A DNA stretch of 64,000 bases from Clostridia bacterium (GCA_017430535.1 JAFRMR010000013.1:1-64000); one strand, 5' to 3'; shown: positions 17,625 to 27,579, counted from the stretch's first letter. Made by a program: numbers and translations. The notes: a model not told the origin generated them from the letters alone.

Positions 17625-18773
17625 TTGAAAAAATACTTGTTCACATCTGAATCAGTGACCTGCGGCCATCCCGATAAAATCTGCGACCAGATTTCAGACG
17701 CGGTGCTCGACGCAATTCTTGAACAGGATCCTATGGGCAGAGTCGCCTGCGAAACCTGCTGCACTACCGGCATGGTGCTTGTAACGGGCGAAATATCAAC
17801 AAAGGCAAACATTGACATTCCCGCCATTGCCCGCAAGGTTATTTGTGACATCGGCTATGACAGTTCCGAAAAAGGTTTTGACGGCAACACCTGCGCAATT
17901 ATCACCGCCCTTGACAAACAGTCGGGCGATATCGCTATGGGTGTTGACAGACTGGGTGCCGGAGATCAGGGCATGATGTTCGGCTACGCCTGCAATGAAA
18001 CTCCCGAACTTATGCCTTTGCCGATTTCACTTGCTCACAAGCTTTGCGCAAAACTTACACAGGTGCGTGTTGACGGCGTTCTCCCCTATCTGCGACCTGA
18101 CGGAAAGAGCCAGGTTACCGTTGAATATGACGAAAGCAACAAGCCCGTGCGCGTTGACACGGTTGTTATTTCGTCACAGCACAGCGCCGATGTTGAACTT
18201 GAACAGATACGCAGCGACATTATTGAAAAAGTTATCAAAACAACCATTCCCGCCAACCTTCTTGATGACAGAACCGTATTTCACATAAACCCCACCGGCA
18301 GGTTTGTTACGGGCGGTCCCAACGGCGACAGCGGCCTTACAGGCAGAAAAATCATTGTTGACACTTACGGCGGATACTCACGCCACGGCGGCGGTGCGTT
18401 CAGCGGAAAAGACCCGACAAAGGTTGACAGAAGCGCCGCTTACGCTGCAAGATATGTTGCCAAAAACATTGTTGCTGCGGGTCTTGCCGACAGATGCGAA
18501 ATTCAGATTGCATACGCTATTGGAGTTGATTATCCTGTTTCTATTTGTGTTGAAACCTTTGGCACGGGAAAAGCAAATGATGATGAATTAGTTGATGCTG
18601 TAAAAAAGACATTTGATTTAAAACCTTGTAGTATTATTGAAAGATTTGATCTACGCAAACCAATTTATCGGAAGACAGCCACACTGGGGCACATGGGAAG
18701 AGAGGATTTAAATGTCAAATGGGAAAACATTGATAAGACAAAATTATTAAAAGAACATCTTAAGAGAAGATGA
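17625..18773 (+). CDS. metK: S-adenosylmethionine synthetase
   Basis: This 382-residue enzyme makes SAM from methionine and ATP. Typical blocks are [22 protein letters not shown] (shown as [16 protein letters not shown] at the N terminus), [12 protein letters not shown] (about residues 112-123), [21 protein letters not shown] in the ATP/SAM loop ([13 protein letters not shown] at about 230) and [20 protein letters not shown]. It starts with TTG behind AGAAAGGA. The gene is mosaic: about 17,645-18,515 is near 50% GC, like the resident chromosome, while the last 260 bases are AT-rich, like the neighbours. In this locus it probably supplies SAM to the two radical SAM enzymes. Confidence 0.95.
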   Translation: MKKYLFTSESVTCGHPDKICDQISDAVLDAILEQDPMGRVACETCCTTGMVLVTGEISTKANIDIPAIARKVICDIGYDSSEKGFDGNTCAIITALDKQSGDIAMGVDRLGAGDQGMMFGYACNETPELMPLPISLAHKLCAKLTQVRVDGVLPYLRPDGKSQVTVEYDESNKPVRVDTVVISSQHSADVELEQIRSDIIEKVIKTTIPANLLDDRTVFHINPTGRFVTGGPNGDSGLTGRKIIVDTYGGYSRHGGGAFSGKDPTKVDRSAAYAARYVAKNIVAAGLADRCEIQIAYAIGVDYPVSICVETFGTGKANDDELVDAVKKTFDLKPCSIIERFDLRKPIYRKTATLGHMGREDLNVKWENIDKTKLLKEHLKRR

Positions 18774-18812
18774 TTTTACAAAAGATTTTAGAACTGTAAG
18801 GATTTATTACAT

Positions 18813-20063
18813 ATGAAAAATGATTCATTAAGAATTTGTGCAGTTGATAGATTTAGAGGGTTTGCTGTATTAGTAATGATAATAATCCAAATATGGAGGG
18901 ATTTTTACAGTTTGGAATTATTGTCACGGTTAGGGAATCATAAAGCAGGTTTAGGATTAACAATTATTAATGGTTTGCAATTCGCGGATGTTTTTGCACC
19001 AATGTTCCTTTTTGCAGTTGCTTTAACTTACAAGCTATCATATGACAATCGAATTAAAGAATTTGGTAAAAAAGAAACTATAAAACACTTTTTAAAAAGA
19101 TATATTTCCTTGATTGGAATAGGTGGAATAATTAGAGCTATAGAATCTATTCTCTTTTATTTTTCAAAAGGTCGTTTTGAACATACAATAGATCCTTTTT
19201 TCTTTTTTGGTTTATTTATTCTATTGTTGATAGTTTTTATTTGGGTTGTTCTGAAATTATTTAAAAAACGAAATAATGAAAATCTGAATAAAATAATCAG
19301 TATAACATCAAAAATCATTTTTGGAATGGTTGCTTATATTGCCTTCCTTTGTCTTGTTGCAACAGCAAGAGATTTTTTTATTCAAATCGTATTTCATAAA
19401 AAATATAGTGAATTTCAAATATGGGGATACTGGGAGGCTCTTCAAGCTATTGGCGCTGCAGGTTTAGTTACTTTAATGTTTATAAAACTAAAAAATTCTC
19501 AAAGGTTTATTGTTGCAACAGTTCTTTTAATTGGATACTCATTATTTCATGAATCTGGAAATAACTCTGACATTATTTCGGTTTACGCTCAACAAGGCGG
19601 TTTTATAGGCATAATTGGTCAGAGTTGTATATTGTTGTTTGGAACTGTATTGGCTGAATTGTTTTTTGCAGACCCCAATAGATTGACAAAATATCTTTTA
19701 GCAATTCCAGGATTCGGGCTAGCTGCAGTTATAGCTTTGCATTATATTTTACCGACAATGCGAAGTGTGAGTCCAAGTTATATCTTACTAAATGTATTTA
19801 TTAGCGGATCTGTCTTTTTATTATTTAAACTATACGATTACATAAATCTTAAGTTCGATATATTGGAACTCCTTGGCAAAAATGCGTTACTTATGTACAT
19901 ATTACAATATATACTGGTATACGGCACTAAAGAAATAATTGGATATCAGTATATAAATAATGCTTCTGATTTGTTTGCTATTTCTTTTACATTTATTATG
20001 CTCTTTATTATGATATTTATAGCATTTTTGCTAGATAAAAAAAGAATAATTGTTAAATTATAG
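18813..20063 (+). CDS. Multi-pass membrane protein, acyltransferase-like
   Basis: This 416-residue protein has about ten hydrophobic helices. It opens with RICAVDRFRGFAVLVMIII, which resembles the start of the DUF1624/DUF5009 group related to the heparan-glucosaminide acetyltransferase HGSNAT and YeiB. Proteins of that group carry acyl groups across the membrane. AAGGA lies before the ATG. Its stop overlaps the next start by one base, so it is coupled to the ceramidase-like protein. The pair might process or acylate the product at the membrane. The assignment rests mainly on the N-terminal motif and topology. Confidence 0.55.
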   Translation: MKNDSLRICAVDRFRGFAVLVMIIIQIWRDFYSLELLSRLGNHKAGLGLTIINGLQFADVFAPMFLFAVALTYKLSYDNRIKEFGKKETIKHFLKRYISLIGIGGIIRAIESILFYFSKGRFEHTIDPFFFFGLFILLLIVFIWVVLKLFKKRNNENLNKIISITSKIIFGMVAYIAFLCLVATARDFFIQIVFHKKYSEFQIWGYWEALQAIGAAGLVTLMFIKLKNSQRFIVATVLLIGYSLFHESGNNSDIISVYAQQGGFIGIIGQSCILLFGTVLAELFFADPNRLTKYLLAIPGFGLAAVIALHYILPTMRSVSPSYILLNVFISGSVFLLFKLYDYINLKFDILELLGKNALLMYILQYILVYGTKEIIGYQYINNASDLFAISFTFIMLFIMIFIAFLLDKKRIIVKL

Positions 20064-21826
20064 TGGATGGTTTTATGTTAAATAAAGAAATAATAATAAA
20101 AACGGAAAATGCAATCAACAAACTGATAAATGTGTTTAATAATAGAATACCTATGCCACCTCATATTAAACATTTAGCTGATATTGAACAACTAACATCA
20201 GGAAAGGGCATTAATTATATATCCGAAACCGACAACTATTGGAAATTAGGGTATAATGAATGCTCAATTAAACCTTTAGACATAGATTCGAAGAGATATT
20301 TTGTAGGAGGAAATATATCAGTTCCTCCCAGAAAAATAACACATGTTATAGATGATATAAAAGTAAGAACGATTGCTTTATCTACTGAGCATAGCAAAGT
20401 AATTGTGTTATCTGTTATTGATTGTATTGGATTATCAAGTCCTTATGTGAGTGTTATAAGAGAACATTTAGCTGATTTTTGTAAACTGAACTCAATTATT
20501 ACAATTAATGTTTTTTCTACGCATTGTCATAGTTCAATAGATTCTTTAGGAATTTGGAGCACAGGTGTAAAAGATTTTTTCTTGAATTATATGAGTGCAC
20601 GTCATGATAAAATCCCCAAGCCTACAATTGACACTTGCTTTATTAATATGGTTCTTAAAAAGGTTGAGGATTCTATAATTGCAGCAGTTAAAAATATGAA
20701 ATTGGGAAGACTATTTTTACTAGAAATTGGCAATAAATCTTCAAATGAAATAAACGAAATAATAAAAAATAGCATTGACACCTATGATAATGAAAAAGAT
20801 TGTGTAAAAAAAGAGCGCTGGCAAAATGAGTTTTCTAAATTAGATATCTCAGAAACTGGTTTATATGAATATATTTTTTCTAAACGATATCCATATGACT
20901 TTTCTCCAAGGATAACAAGAATCCGGTTTAAACCTATAGACGAATCCGTTCGAGAAACTATAATAATTAGTATATCAGCTCATCCTTATTCTAATGGGTT
21001 AAAAATAAGAGGTGAAGGAAAAGGTAACGGCTTATCTGGCGATTTTATTTACTATATGGAGGAAACATTTAACAATAATAATTGCAATATGATTTTTTTT
21101 AACGGCGCTATTGGTGGAATATATCCTAAAAGGAAAGCTGTTAAGGATAGTAAAATTGGATTAAAAGAACAAACAAAGATTATAGGAAACGAATTTGCCG
21201 GGATAGCATTATCAGCAAATATGACATACAAGGAAATACTTTCCAATAAAACAACCTGTCCTTCTGATAAAAGTTTAGCGTACAAAAATGTTATAAACCA
21301 TAAAAAAGCTGATCATCCATTAGAGGAAAAAGAGATTAAGGCGGTATTTAAAACCTGCAACAAGAAAGTTAAATTGAAGTGTTCCAATCCTATTGAACAA
21401 ATAATTGGAAAACTCAATTTAGCCCAATTTAATTTATTCTCTACTCCCACTAAAGATCTATATGTTGGAAGTGAAATAGGTTACATACAACTTGGAAATG
21501 AATTTAATATTGTTTTTGTTCCAGGTGAAATGACTAATAGCTTATTCGATGGACATTACGACTATAAAATGTTCAATAATAGCAACAATAATGTAAATTC
21601 AATAATTGATATTTTCGGGGAAAAAACTGTTGTTTTCGGCTTAGCTAATGATGCAATTGGTTACATTATTCATCCTGATGATTATTGTATGGTCTATGCT
21701 GGGAATGGTTTTTTCTCAAAACTAGTTTTTGGCCAACATTTTACACATTATCAAGAAATATTTTCCTTGGGCAAAGAAACCGCAGGCAAGCTTTTGGTTG
21801 AATACACAGAGCTTTTCAATAATTAA
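20063..21826 (+). CDS. Ceramidase-like hydrolase/amidase domain protein
   Basis: This 587-residue protein resembles the N-terminal catalytic domain of neutral/alkaline ceramidases. Supporting blocks are VRTIALSTEHSKVIVLSVIDC (seen as TIALSTEHSKVIVLSVID), INVFSTHCHSSIDSLGIW, which fits the zinc-binding THTHSGPD-type motif, and a later FFNGAIGGIYPKR block. No signal peptide is present, so it is probably cytoplasmic. GTG 20063 overlaps the upstream stop by one base; ATG 20075 is an alternative. Ceramidase-fold proteins cleave or form N-acyl amide bonds. In this locus it could trim or transfer an amide-linked group. The real substrate is unknown. Confidence 0.6.
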   Translation: MDGFMLNKEIIIKTENAINKLINVFNNRIPMPPHIKHLADIEQLTSGKGINYISETDNYWKLGYNECSIKPLDIDSKRYFVGGNISVPPRKITHVIDDIKVRTIALSTEHSKVIVLSVIDCIGLSSPYVSVIREHLADFCKLNSIITINVFSTHCHSSIDSLGIWSTGVKDFFLNYMSARHDKIPKPTIDTCFINMVLKKVEDSIIAAVKNMKLGRLFLLEIGNKSSNEINEIIKNSIDTYDNEKDCVKKERWQNEFSKLDISETGLYEYIFSKRYPYDFSPRITRIRFKPIDESVRETIIISISAHPYSNGLKIRGEGKGNGLSGDFIYYMEETFNNNNCNMIFFNGAIGGIYPKRKAVKDSKIGLKEQTKIIGNEFAGIALSANMTYKEILSNKTTCPSDKSLAYKNVINHKKADHPLEEKEIKAVFKTCNKKVKLKCSNPIEQIIGKLNLAQFNLFSTPTKDLYVGSEIGYIQLGNEFNIVFVPGEMTNSLFDGHYDYKMFNNSNNNVNSIIDIFGEKTVVFGLANDAIGYIIHPDDYCMVYAGNGFFSKLVFGQHFTHYQEIFSLGKETAGKLLVEYTELFNN

Positions 21827-21927
21827 AACAATGATAATAATTTGTTTTTGTCATTAATAATTAAATTTATAATAATTTATATTCCGCAAACTCAAAAAAG
21901 CCATTGACATAATGAAAGGATTTTAAT

Positions 21928-23718
21928 GTGAAAAAAAGGGTAAAATCATTTTCATTCATCTCAAATTTTAAATTTGTAATAAAAACTACAGAACAATTAC
22001 AGCCCAAAACTTTCTTTTTGTATTTTTTTAGTGTAATAATTGGGACAATTGTTCCTGTTTTCTCAATTTTCATCCCGACATTTCTGCTTTATATAGTTGA
22101 AAAGAATTATTCACCACAAATTGTTGTTGTGTTTGTTTTGCTTATATTAGCAATATCACTTTTGTTAGCATTGCTTGATAAGGTGTTAAACAAAGAATCA
22201 AAAACAAGAATTAGTAATACGGCTAAAACTTTTGATTTGTTATTCGCAAAAAAGATGATGTCTTTGGATTATGAATTGATTGAGGGACCTGTTGGAAGGA
22301 CAAAATATATTAAAGCGAAAAATGCTCTTAACATAAACGGCGTATATGATTATGTGGGAAATTCTCTCAACGTGGTAATACAATTATTTGGATTTGTTTT
22401 CTCATGTGGAGTTATCTCTTTTTTAAATCCATTTGTTTTTTTACTAATCATATGTGCACAAATTTTGTTACTTATGGTATCTTACATTGAGCAAATCTAT
22501 ATCAACAGAGGAAAAGATAGAAGAGCCTTAATAGATCGGCATATAATTGAAATATCAAAAACTGCTGGTGATTATGTTGCAGCAAAGGATATTCGCTTTT
22601 TCTCTTTAAGTAAACTTTTAAAAAAAACAAGCGAATACTTTATAAATAGAAAAAAAGAAGAATACAACAAAATTTACTCTATTTATTTTATTACTGATAT
22701 AGCTAGTCAATTGATTTCTGTTTTTATCACCGCAGGTACATATGGATTTTTATTTTATATTTTGTTTAAAAAAGGACTAACTGCCTCAGAATTTAATTTT
22801 TATTTAACTTCAATTCTTAGTTTTGATATTTGGATAGGTAAACTTGTTCAATCGCTCGATCTTTTAAAGCATTCTCATTATTGTGTTTCTGATTTAAGAG
22901 AATTTTTTGATCTTGAAACTATTAATGAAACAAGAGAGTATAAGACCTTAGAATACTTTAATAAGCCTCAAGATATAGAAATATGCAATTTGAGTTATAA
23001 ATACACTGGTTCAGATAAAAAAGCATTATCTAATATCAATCTAACCATAAAAGCTGGAGAAAAAATAGCAATTGTTGGTTTAAATGGTGCTGGAAAAACA
23101 ACCCTAGTGAAGTTATTATGCAATTTATACACATGCTCATGTGGGGAAATAAAGCTAAATGGTATAAATATTAACCAATACAAAAAACAAGATTACTATA
23201 AATTATTCTCTGCTGTCTTTCAGGATAGTAGATTCTTGCCAACATCTATTGCTTCTAATATTTCTAACTTGACGTTCGAAGAAACAGACTGTGCTAAAGT
23301 GAATGAGGTTATTGATGAGTCGGGACTTTCTGAAAAAATAAAATCTTTAAAAAATGGTTATAAAACGACACTTATTAAAAATATTGATGAGAGTTCAACC
23401 GATTTGTCAGGGGGAGAACAGCAAAAGCTTCTTCTTTCCAGAGCGTTATATAAAAATTCTCCGTTTTTGATTTTAGATGAACCGACTGCCAGTTTGGATC
23501 CAATATCCGAAAACGAGTTGTATTTAAAGTATAACAATTTAGCAAAAAATAAAACGGTAATATTTATTACGCACAGACTTTCAAGTACAGGTTTTTGTGA
23601 TAGAATCGTTTTTTTAGATCAGGGAGAAATTATTGAAACTGGAACCCATGATGAATTGATTGCTAAAAATGGAAAATATGCACAACTTTTTAAACTTCAA
23701 GCCCAATATTATGAATAA
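21928..23718 (+). CDS. ABC exporter, fused permease-ATPase (1)
   Basis: This 596-residue half-transporter has a six-helix membrane domain (about residues 25-320) and an ATPase domain. Walker A is GLNGAGKTT (about 383), the signature is LSGGEQQK (about 493) and Walker B is FLILDEPTASLD (about 512). It starts with GTG behind GAAAGGA. The next gene begins directly after its stop, and the two proteins are similar in layout, so they probably form a heterodimer that exports the cluster product. Confidence 0.93.
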   Translation: MKKRVKSFSFISNFKFVIKTTEQLQPKTFFLYFFSVIIGTIVPVFSIFIPTFLLYIVEKNYSPQIVVVFVLLILAISLLLALLDKVLNKESKTRISNTAKTFDLLFAKKMMSLDYELIEGPVGRTKYIKAKNALNINGVYDYVGNSLNVVIQLFGFVFSCGVISFLNPFVFLLIICAQILLLMVSYIEQIYINRGKDRRALIDRHIIEISKTAGDYVAAKDIRFFSLSKLLKKTSEYFINRKKEEYNKIYSIYFITDIASQLISVFITAGTYGFLFYILFKKGLTASEFNFYLTSILSFDIWIGKLVQSLDLLKHSHYCVSDLREFFDLETINETREYKTLEYFNKPQDIEICNLSYKYTGSDKKALSNINLTIKAGEKIAIVGLNGAGKTTLVKLLCNLYTCSCGEIKLNGININQYKKQDYYKLFSAVFQDSRFLPTSIASNISNLTFEETDCAKVNEVIDESGLSEKIKSLKNGYKTTLIKNIDESSTDLSGGEQQKLLLSRALYKNSPFLILDEPTASLDPISENELYLKYNNLAKNKTVIFITHRLSSTGFCDRIVFLDQGEIIETGTHDELIAKNGKYAQLFKLQAQYYE

Positions 23719-25581
23719 ATGGTGAATTATCAAATGATTAAAAAAAGATTAAAAATTGATTCTATAATTAGAGGTATTAAGCTCGTTAATTTATTAATGC
23801 CCAAATATATACCAAACATGGTTTTATTTGTTGTTTTTTCTTCAATTCCTATATATACAAACATATTTTTTTCCGCAAAAATAATTGATGAGGTAATTGG
23901 CAAATGCAGACTCAAGTATTTATTACTTTACCTTGTTGTAATGGTTATTATTAGTATTTTTTTTACTTTAATCAGCAAATTTGGTTGGAAATATGTAAGA
24001 GTAAATCAATTAATATCAGGAGATTGGGAAGACAGTTTTCTTAATCAAAAAAGCTTTACCTTGGATTATGAACAAATTGAAGATAACAAAGTGAGAGAAT
24101 TACGTCAACAAATTACCGATAATCGTGAATTTGGCGGTCTTAATGTGTTAGTTATTAGAACAACATATTTAATTAAAAGTCTCCTGAATTTGATAATCTC
24201 TTTCGCCATGATAGTAAGTATTTTTAAGATTCGTTCAGTTCCATCTTGTCGCGGCTTGCTCGCTTTTGCCAACTCAAGCGCTTGTTCTTTTATCCTTTTT
24301 GTTTTAACTATTCTGTTAGCTGTGTTCTTAGGATATAATGCACAAAAAGGAATTCACTTAAAATCAACGAAATCAAAAGAATTATCTACAACTCAAAAGA
24401 AAGCACATTTTTTAATTGATGAGTATCTTTCTGACAACAAAACAGGAAAAGATGTTCGTATTTATTCTCAAGAAAAAATCATTATAGAAATAATAAAAGG
24501 AATGTTGAATAATTATTCCTTAATTAACAGACAATTTATATCACTGCAATTTAGTGTTGACAATAAAATTACAGTTATCAATTTGATTCTTAATTCTTGT
24601 GTTTATATCATAGTTTCTTTAAAAACAATTGCTGGTACTTTTAGCTTAGGTGTAATGTTAAAATATATATCTTTAATCAGCCAGTTTTTACGCAATGTTG
24701 TTAATTTGTCAGATTCAATTGTAAGACTGCAAGAAAACAATTTATATCTTAAGAATTTATATGAATACTTAGATTTAGAAACAAAAACGGATAAAAATGG
24801 AACATTTCATGCTCTTCCGAGCGACCATTTTTCAACTCTTAAGTTTATAAATGTCAGCTTTAAATATCCACATCATAAGGAATTTGCACTACAAAATATT
24901 TCATTTGAGATAAAAAAAGGAGAACGCGTTGCTATTGTAGGAAAGAATGGCTCCGGGAAAACAACATTAATAAAGCTTTTGTGTCGGCTTTACGATCCAA
25001 CCGAAGGGATTATTACTTTGAATGATGATAATATTAAAAATTATAATTATTCTGATTACTTAAATGCATTTTCCGTTGTTTTTCAAGATTATAGATTGTT
25101 TCCTCTAACTATTGGCCAAAACATATCCGCCAGTGACCAGTATGATAAGAATAGAGTAATAAAGTGTTGCAACTTGGTCGGACTAAATAATTTTATATAT
25201 GGCCTTCCAAACGGTTTAGAAACAAATATTTCAAAAGATTTTGATGAAAATGGCATTATTCTCTCTGGAGGGGAAGCCCAAAAAATTGCAATAGCAAGAG
25301 CACTTTATAAAAACAGTTCGATTGTTATCTTAGATGAACCAACCTCTTCCCTTGATCCGTTATCAGAGTCAGAAATATATGCAGACTTTAACAGAATAAT
25401 TAAAAATAAAACGGCAATATATATATCACATAGATTATCCTCTTGCAGATTTTGTGACAAAATTATAGTGTTAGATAAAGGAAATATAGTTCAAATAGGC
25501 AACCACGAATCACTACTGAAAGATAAGGATAATCTATATTATTCCCTATGGAATGCCCAAGCTCAATATTACAATATGTAA
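23719..25581 (+). CDS. ABC exporter, fused permease-ATPase (2)
   Basis: This 620-residue second half-transporter has membrane helices in about residues 20-345. Walker A is GKNGSGKTT (about 407), the signature is LSGGEAQK (about 515) and Walker B is IVILDEPTSSLD (about 536). Its ATG touches the stop of the first transporter gene and the following gene starts directly after its stop, which points to one operon. Both nucleotide sites keep the main motifs, so neither half looks degenerate. Confidence 0.93.
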   Translation: MVNYQMIKKRLKIDSIIRGIKLVNLLMPKYIPNMVLFVVFSSIPIYTNIFFSAKIIDEVIGKCRLKYLLLYLVVMVIISIFFTLISKFGWKYVRVNQLISGDWEDSFLNQKSFTLDYEQIEDNKVRELRQQITDNREFGGLNVLVIRTTYLIKSLLNLIISFAMIVSIFKIRSVPSCRGLLAFANSSACSFILFVLTILLAVFLGYNAQKGIHLKSTKSKELSTTQKKAHFLIDEYLSDNKTGKDVRIYSQEKIIIEIIKGMLNNYSLINRQFISLQFSVDNKITVINLILNSCVYIIVSLKTIAGTFSLGVMLKYISLISQFLRNVVNLSDSIVRLQENNLYLKNLYEYLDLETKTDKNGTFHALPSDHFSTLKFINVSFKYPHHKEFALQNISFEIKKGERVAIVGKNGSGKTTLIKLLCRLYDPTEGIITLNDDNIKNYNYSDYLNAFSVVFQDYRLFPLTIGQNISASDQYDKNRVIKCCNLVGLNNFIYGLPNGLETNISKDFDENGIILSGGEAQKIAIARALYKNSSIVILDEPTSSLDPLSESEIYADFNRIIKNKTAIYISHRLSSCRFCDKIIVLDKGNIVQIGNHESLLKDKDNLYYSLWNAQAQYYNM

Positions 25582-26682
25582 ATGTTCAAAACAAAAAGGT
25601 TAAATTTTTTTATGAATAATAAAACTTATATGCATTCTAAGGTTTTACCTCTTGGTAATGATTCTCCGATAAAAAATGACCTTATGTTATATATTGAAAC
25701 TGAGGCTTTATTAAGTAACCCAAAGACTATTGATTCTGCTCAAGCTTGGTATATGACGAATTATACTCAGTTTTATTCTTTAAGTTCACGAAAAACAAGC
25801 ATGCATAAATCCAATTTTTATAAAAGTGTTCAAATACATCAACCGAAAAACCCGTTTATTAAAGAGAAAATAACAACTGTATTGTTTTATAATTCGTCCA
25901 CAATTCTTAATTATATATTTGATTCTATTAACAAGGGAAGATATGTAAAAATCCTACTTGACCATTTTTATCTTCCAGGATATGGGTACTATAAGAGCAA
26001 ACATGTTTATCATACGGAATTTATATTTGGTTATGACTTAAACAAAAGAGTTATATATGTAATTGGTAGTAATATATTAAAAATGGGCGGATTTAATCGT
26101 TCAGTCATTAGTTTTGACAGTTTTATTGAATCATATTTTTCTTCAAAAAAAGCACACTCTTTTCATACTATAACTGCATTATCTATCAACGAAAGTAAGA
26201 CATATATTTTTAATATCAAAAAAATGTATAAAGGTATCATTTCGTTCTATAATTCCAAAATGCGACTTTATGATAGGATTCGTTTATCAAATGATATTCA
26301 TAGCATTTTTAAAGTCTTTGGATTAGCTACATATCAAGTGATTAGCAACGTTTTAAGGGATGAGTTTAAAATGGAAGAAGACACCTACCTTAAATCAATC
26401 AAATATTTACAAGCATTTGCGGATTACAGAAAGGTAATGCTTCAAAGAATAAAGTATTTATATGATAACGATTATTTAACAAGCAGCTGCTATGATGTTC
26501 TTATTAAGAACTATACAGATTTGATAGAAGGATTTACTATTGTAATTAATCTGTATCTGAAAAACTATTTTTCACCAAATCCTCACAATGAAGATGTTAT
26601 ATTAAATCATTTAGATTGTTTGTATAATTTAGAAAAACAGGCTCTTTTTAAATTGATTACATGTCTTAAAGCATATATTTAA
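25582..26682 (+). CDS. BtrH-like acyltransferase-type protein
   Basis: This 366-residue protein has a central block VKILLDHFYLPGYGYYKSKH, then VYHTEFIFGYDLNKRVIYVIG (about residues 128-157). It resembles the N-terminal domain of butirosin protein BtrH, a C39-peptidase-like fold that moves an acyl group from a free acyl carrier protein onto an amine. The His (YHTEF) is there, but I see no N-terminal cysteine in the usual place, so a classical Cys-His pair is doubtful. It starts right after the second transporter gene; ATG 25612 is an alternative start. A transfer step from the stand-alone carrier would fit this cluster, which has no condensation domain. Confidence 0.55.
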   Translation: MFKTKRLNFFMNNKTYMHSKVLPLGNDSPIKNDLMLYIETEALLSNPKTIDSAQAWYMTNYTQFYSLSSRKTSMHKSNFYKSVQIHQPKNPFIKEKITTVLFYNSSTILNYIFDSINKGRYVKILLDHFYLPGYGYYKSKHVYHTEFIFGYDLNKRVIYVIGSNILKMGGFNRSVISFDSFIESYFSSKKAHSFHTITALSINESKTYIFNIKKMYKGIISFYNSKMRLYDRIRLSNDIHSIFKVFGLATYQVISNVLRDEFKMEEDTYLKSIKYLQAFADYRKVMLQRIKYLYDNDYLTSSCYDVLIKNYTDLIEGFTIVINLYLKNYFSPNPHNEDVILNHLDCLYNLEKQALFKLITCLKAYI

Positions 26683-26693
26683 AGGTGACTGAA

Positions 26694-26855
26694 ATGATGA
26701 ACAATTTCCCTTTTATGAATAGAAAGGAAAGAGTAGCTTTTGCTTTCATATTTATAGTTACTTGCTTTCCTTTTTTTATGTTTTGCATTATAAGATATTT
26801 TTTAGCAAAAATAATTGGACTGCTTCCTTCAAACAATAACAATAATGATAGTTAG
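26694..26855 (+). CDS. 53-residue membrane peptide
   Basis: A short gene with an AAAGGTGA ribosome site 6 bases before its ATG, 11 bp after the BtrH-like gene. The product is a 53-residue peptide with one hydrophobic helix (VAFAFIFIVTCFPFFMFCII, about residues 14-33), a basic N-terminal end (NRKER) and an asparagine-rich tail. I do not recognise it. It could be an immunity or transporter-accessory peptide. A precursor-peptide role is less likely, as no leader/core boundary is visible. Confidence 0.6.
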   Translation: MMNNFPFMNRKERVAFAFIFIVTCFPFFMFCIIRYFLAKIIGLLPSNNNNNDS

Positions 26856-26961
26856 CAGATATTTCTCCTATAAAAACTATACAATATGCTTTATTAGTTG
26901 AGTCATATCAATATTCTTATATCATATAGTCAAATAATATTATTACAGGAGATTTTATTAA

Positions 26962-27579
26962 ATGAAACTTATAAAAGAATACAATCCGGTTATTCTTCCA
27001 ACTTATCGTTATGCGACTTTTCCTTGCGATATATTTTTTGAAAATATTAACTTTGATAATATATTGAAGGAAATAGGAAAGCACTACTTCCATAATCCAG
27101 AAGCTGGATTAAACACTATTTGTTCTCTAATACGGGATGAAATAAATATAAAGTGGAGATTAAATGGGTTTAAAACCCGCGCTCGAATGAAAAGAGTATC
27201 AACGAATCAAATAAAAACTATTAGACATTCATTCATCAAAGCAACAAACAATAAAGAAAAATTTATTCGTATTCCATTTGATGCGGTTTCAATACTGTTT
27301 TTCATAATAAAAATGTTAAACAGTATTGAAAAAAATAACCCTTCTGTTGAAGCACATATTAAAGCAATGGATAATGAAACCATAGGTGATTATTCATATT
27401 CAAAGCATATAGAAATCTTCAATGATAATATTGATAGAAGATTAAATCAGCTTACGGACGCTGAGTTAATTGATAAATATAAATCACTAAGAGCCAATCT
27501 CACAGGTCAATATTCAATTATGCTGAAAAATCATTCTGAAGTAAATTGGGAAAACGATGATGAATATAGAATCAAATAA
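26962..27579 (+). CDS. Unknown protein
   Basis: I do not recognise this 205-residue protein. It has no signal peptide, no membrane segment and no cysteine motif. The middle is rich in Lys/Arg (about residues 65-95) and the C-terminal third is helical and polar. AGGAG lies 9 bases before the ATG. The next gene follows after 15 bp and both precede a strong terminator, so they form the tail of the locus or a small separate operon. A role in self-protection is only a guess. Confidence 0.6.
   Translation: MKLIKEYNPVILPTYRYATFPCDIFFENINFDNILKEIGKHYFHNPEAGLNTICSLIRDEINIKWRLNGFKTRARMKRVSTNQIKTIRHSFIKATNNKEKFIRIPFDAVSILFFIIKMLNSIEKNNPSVEAHIKAMDNETIGDYSYSKHIEIFNDNIDRRLNQLTDAELIDKYKSLRANLTGQYSIMLKNHSEVNWENDDEYRIK

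Noticed and set aside
5263-26855. Lasso-peptide cluster, because of the AsnB-like protein, NTase-like protein and ABC transporter
   Set aside because: No RRE/B1 or transglutaminase-like B2 protein and no precursor with a lasso-like core were found. The adenylation and carrier proteins point elsewhere.
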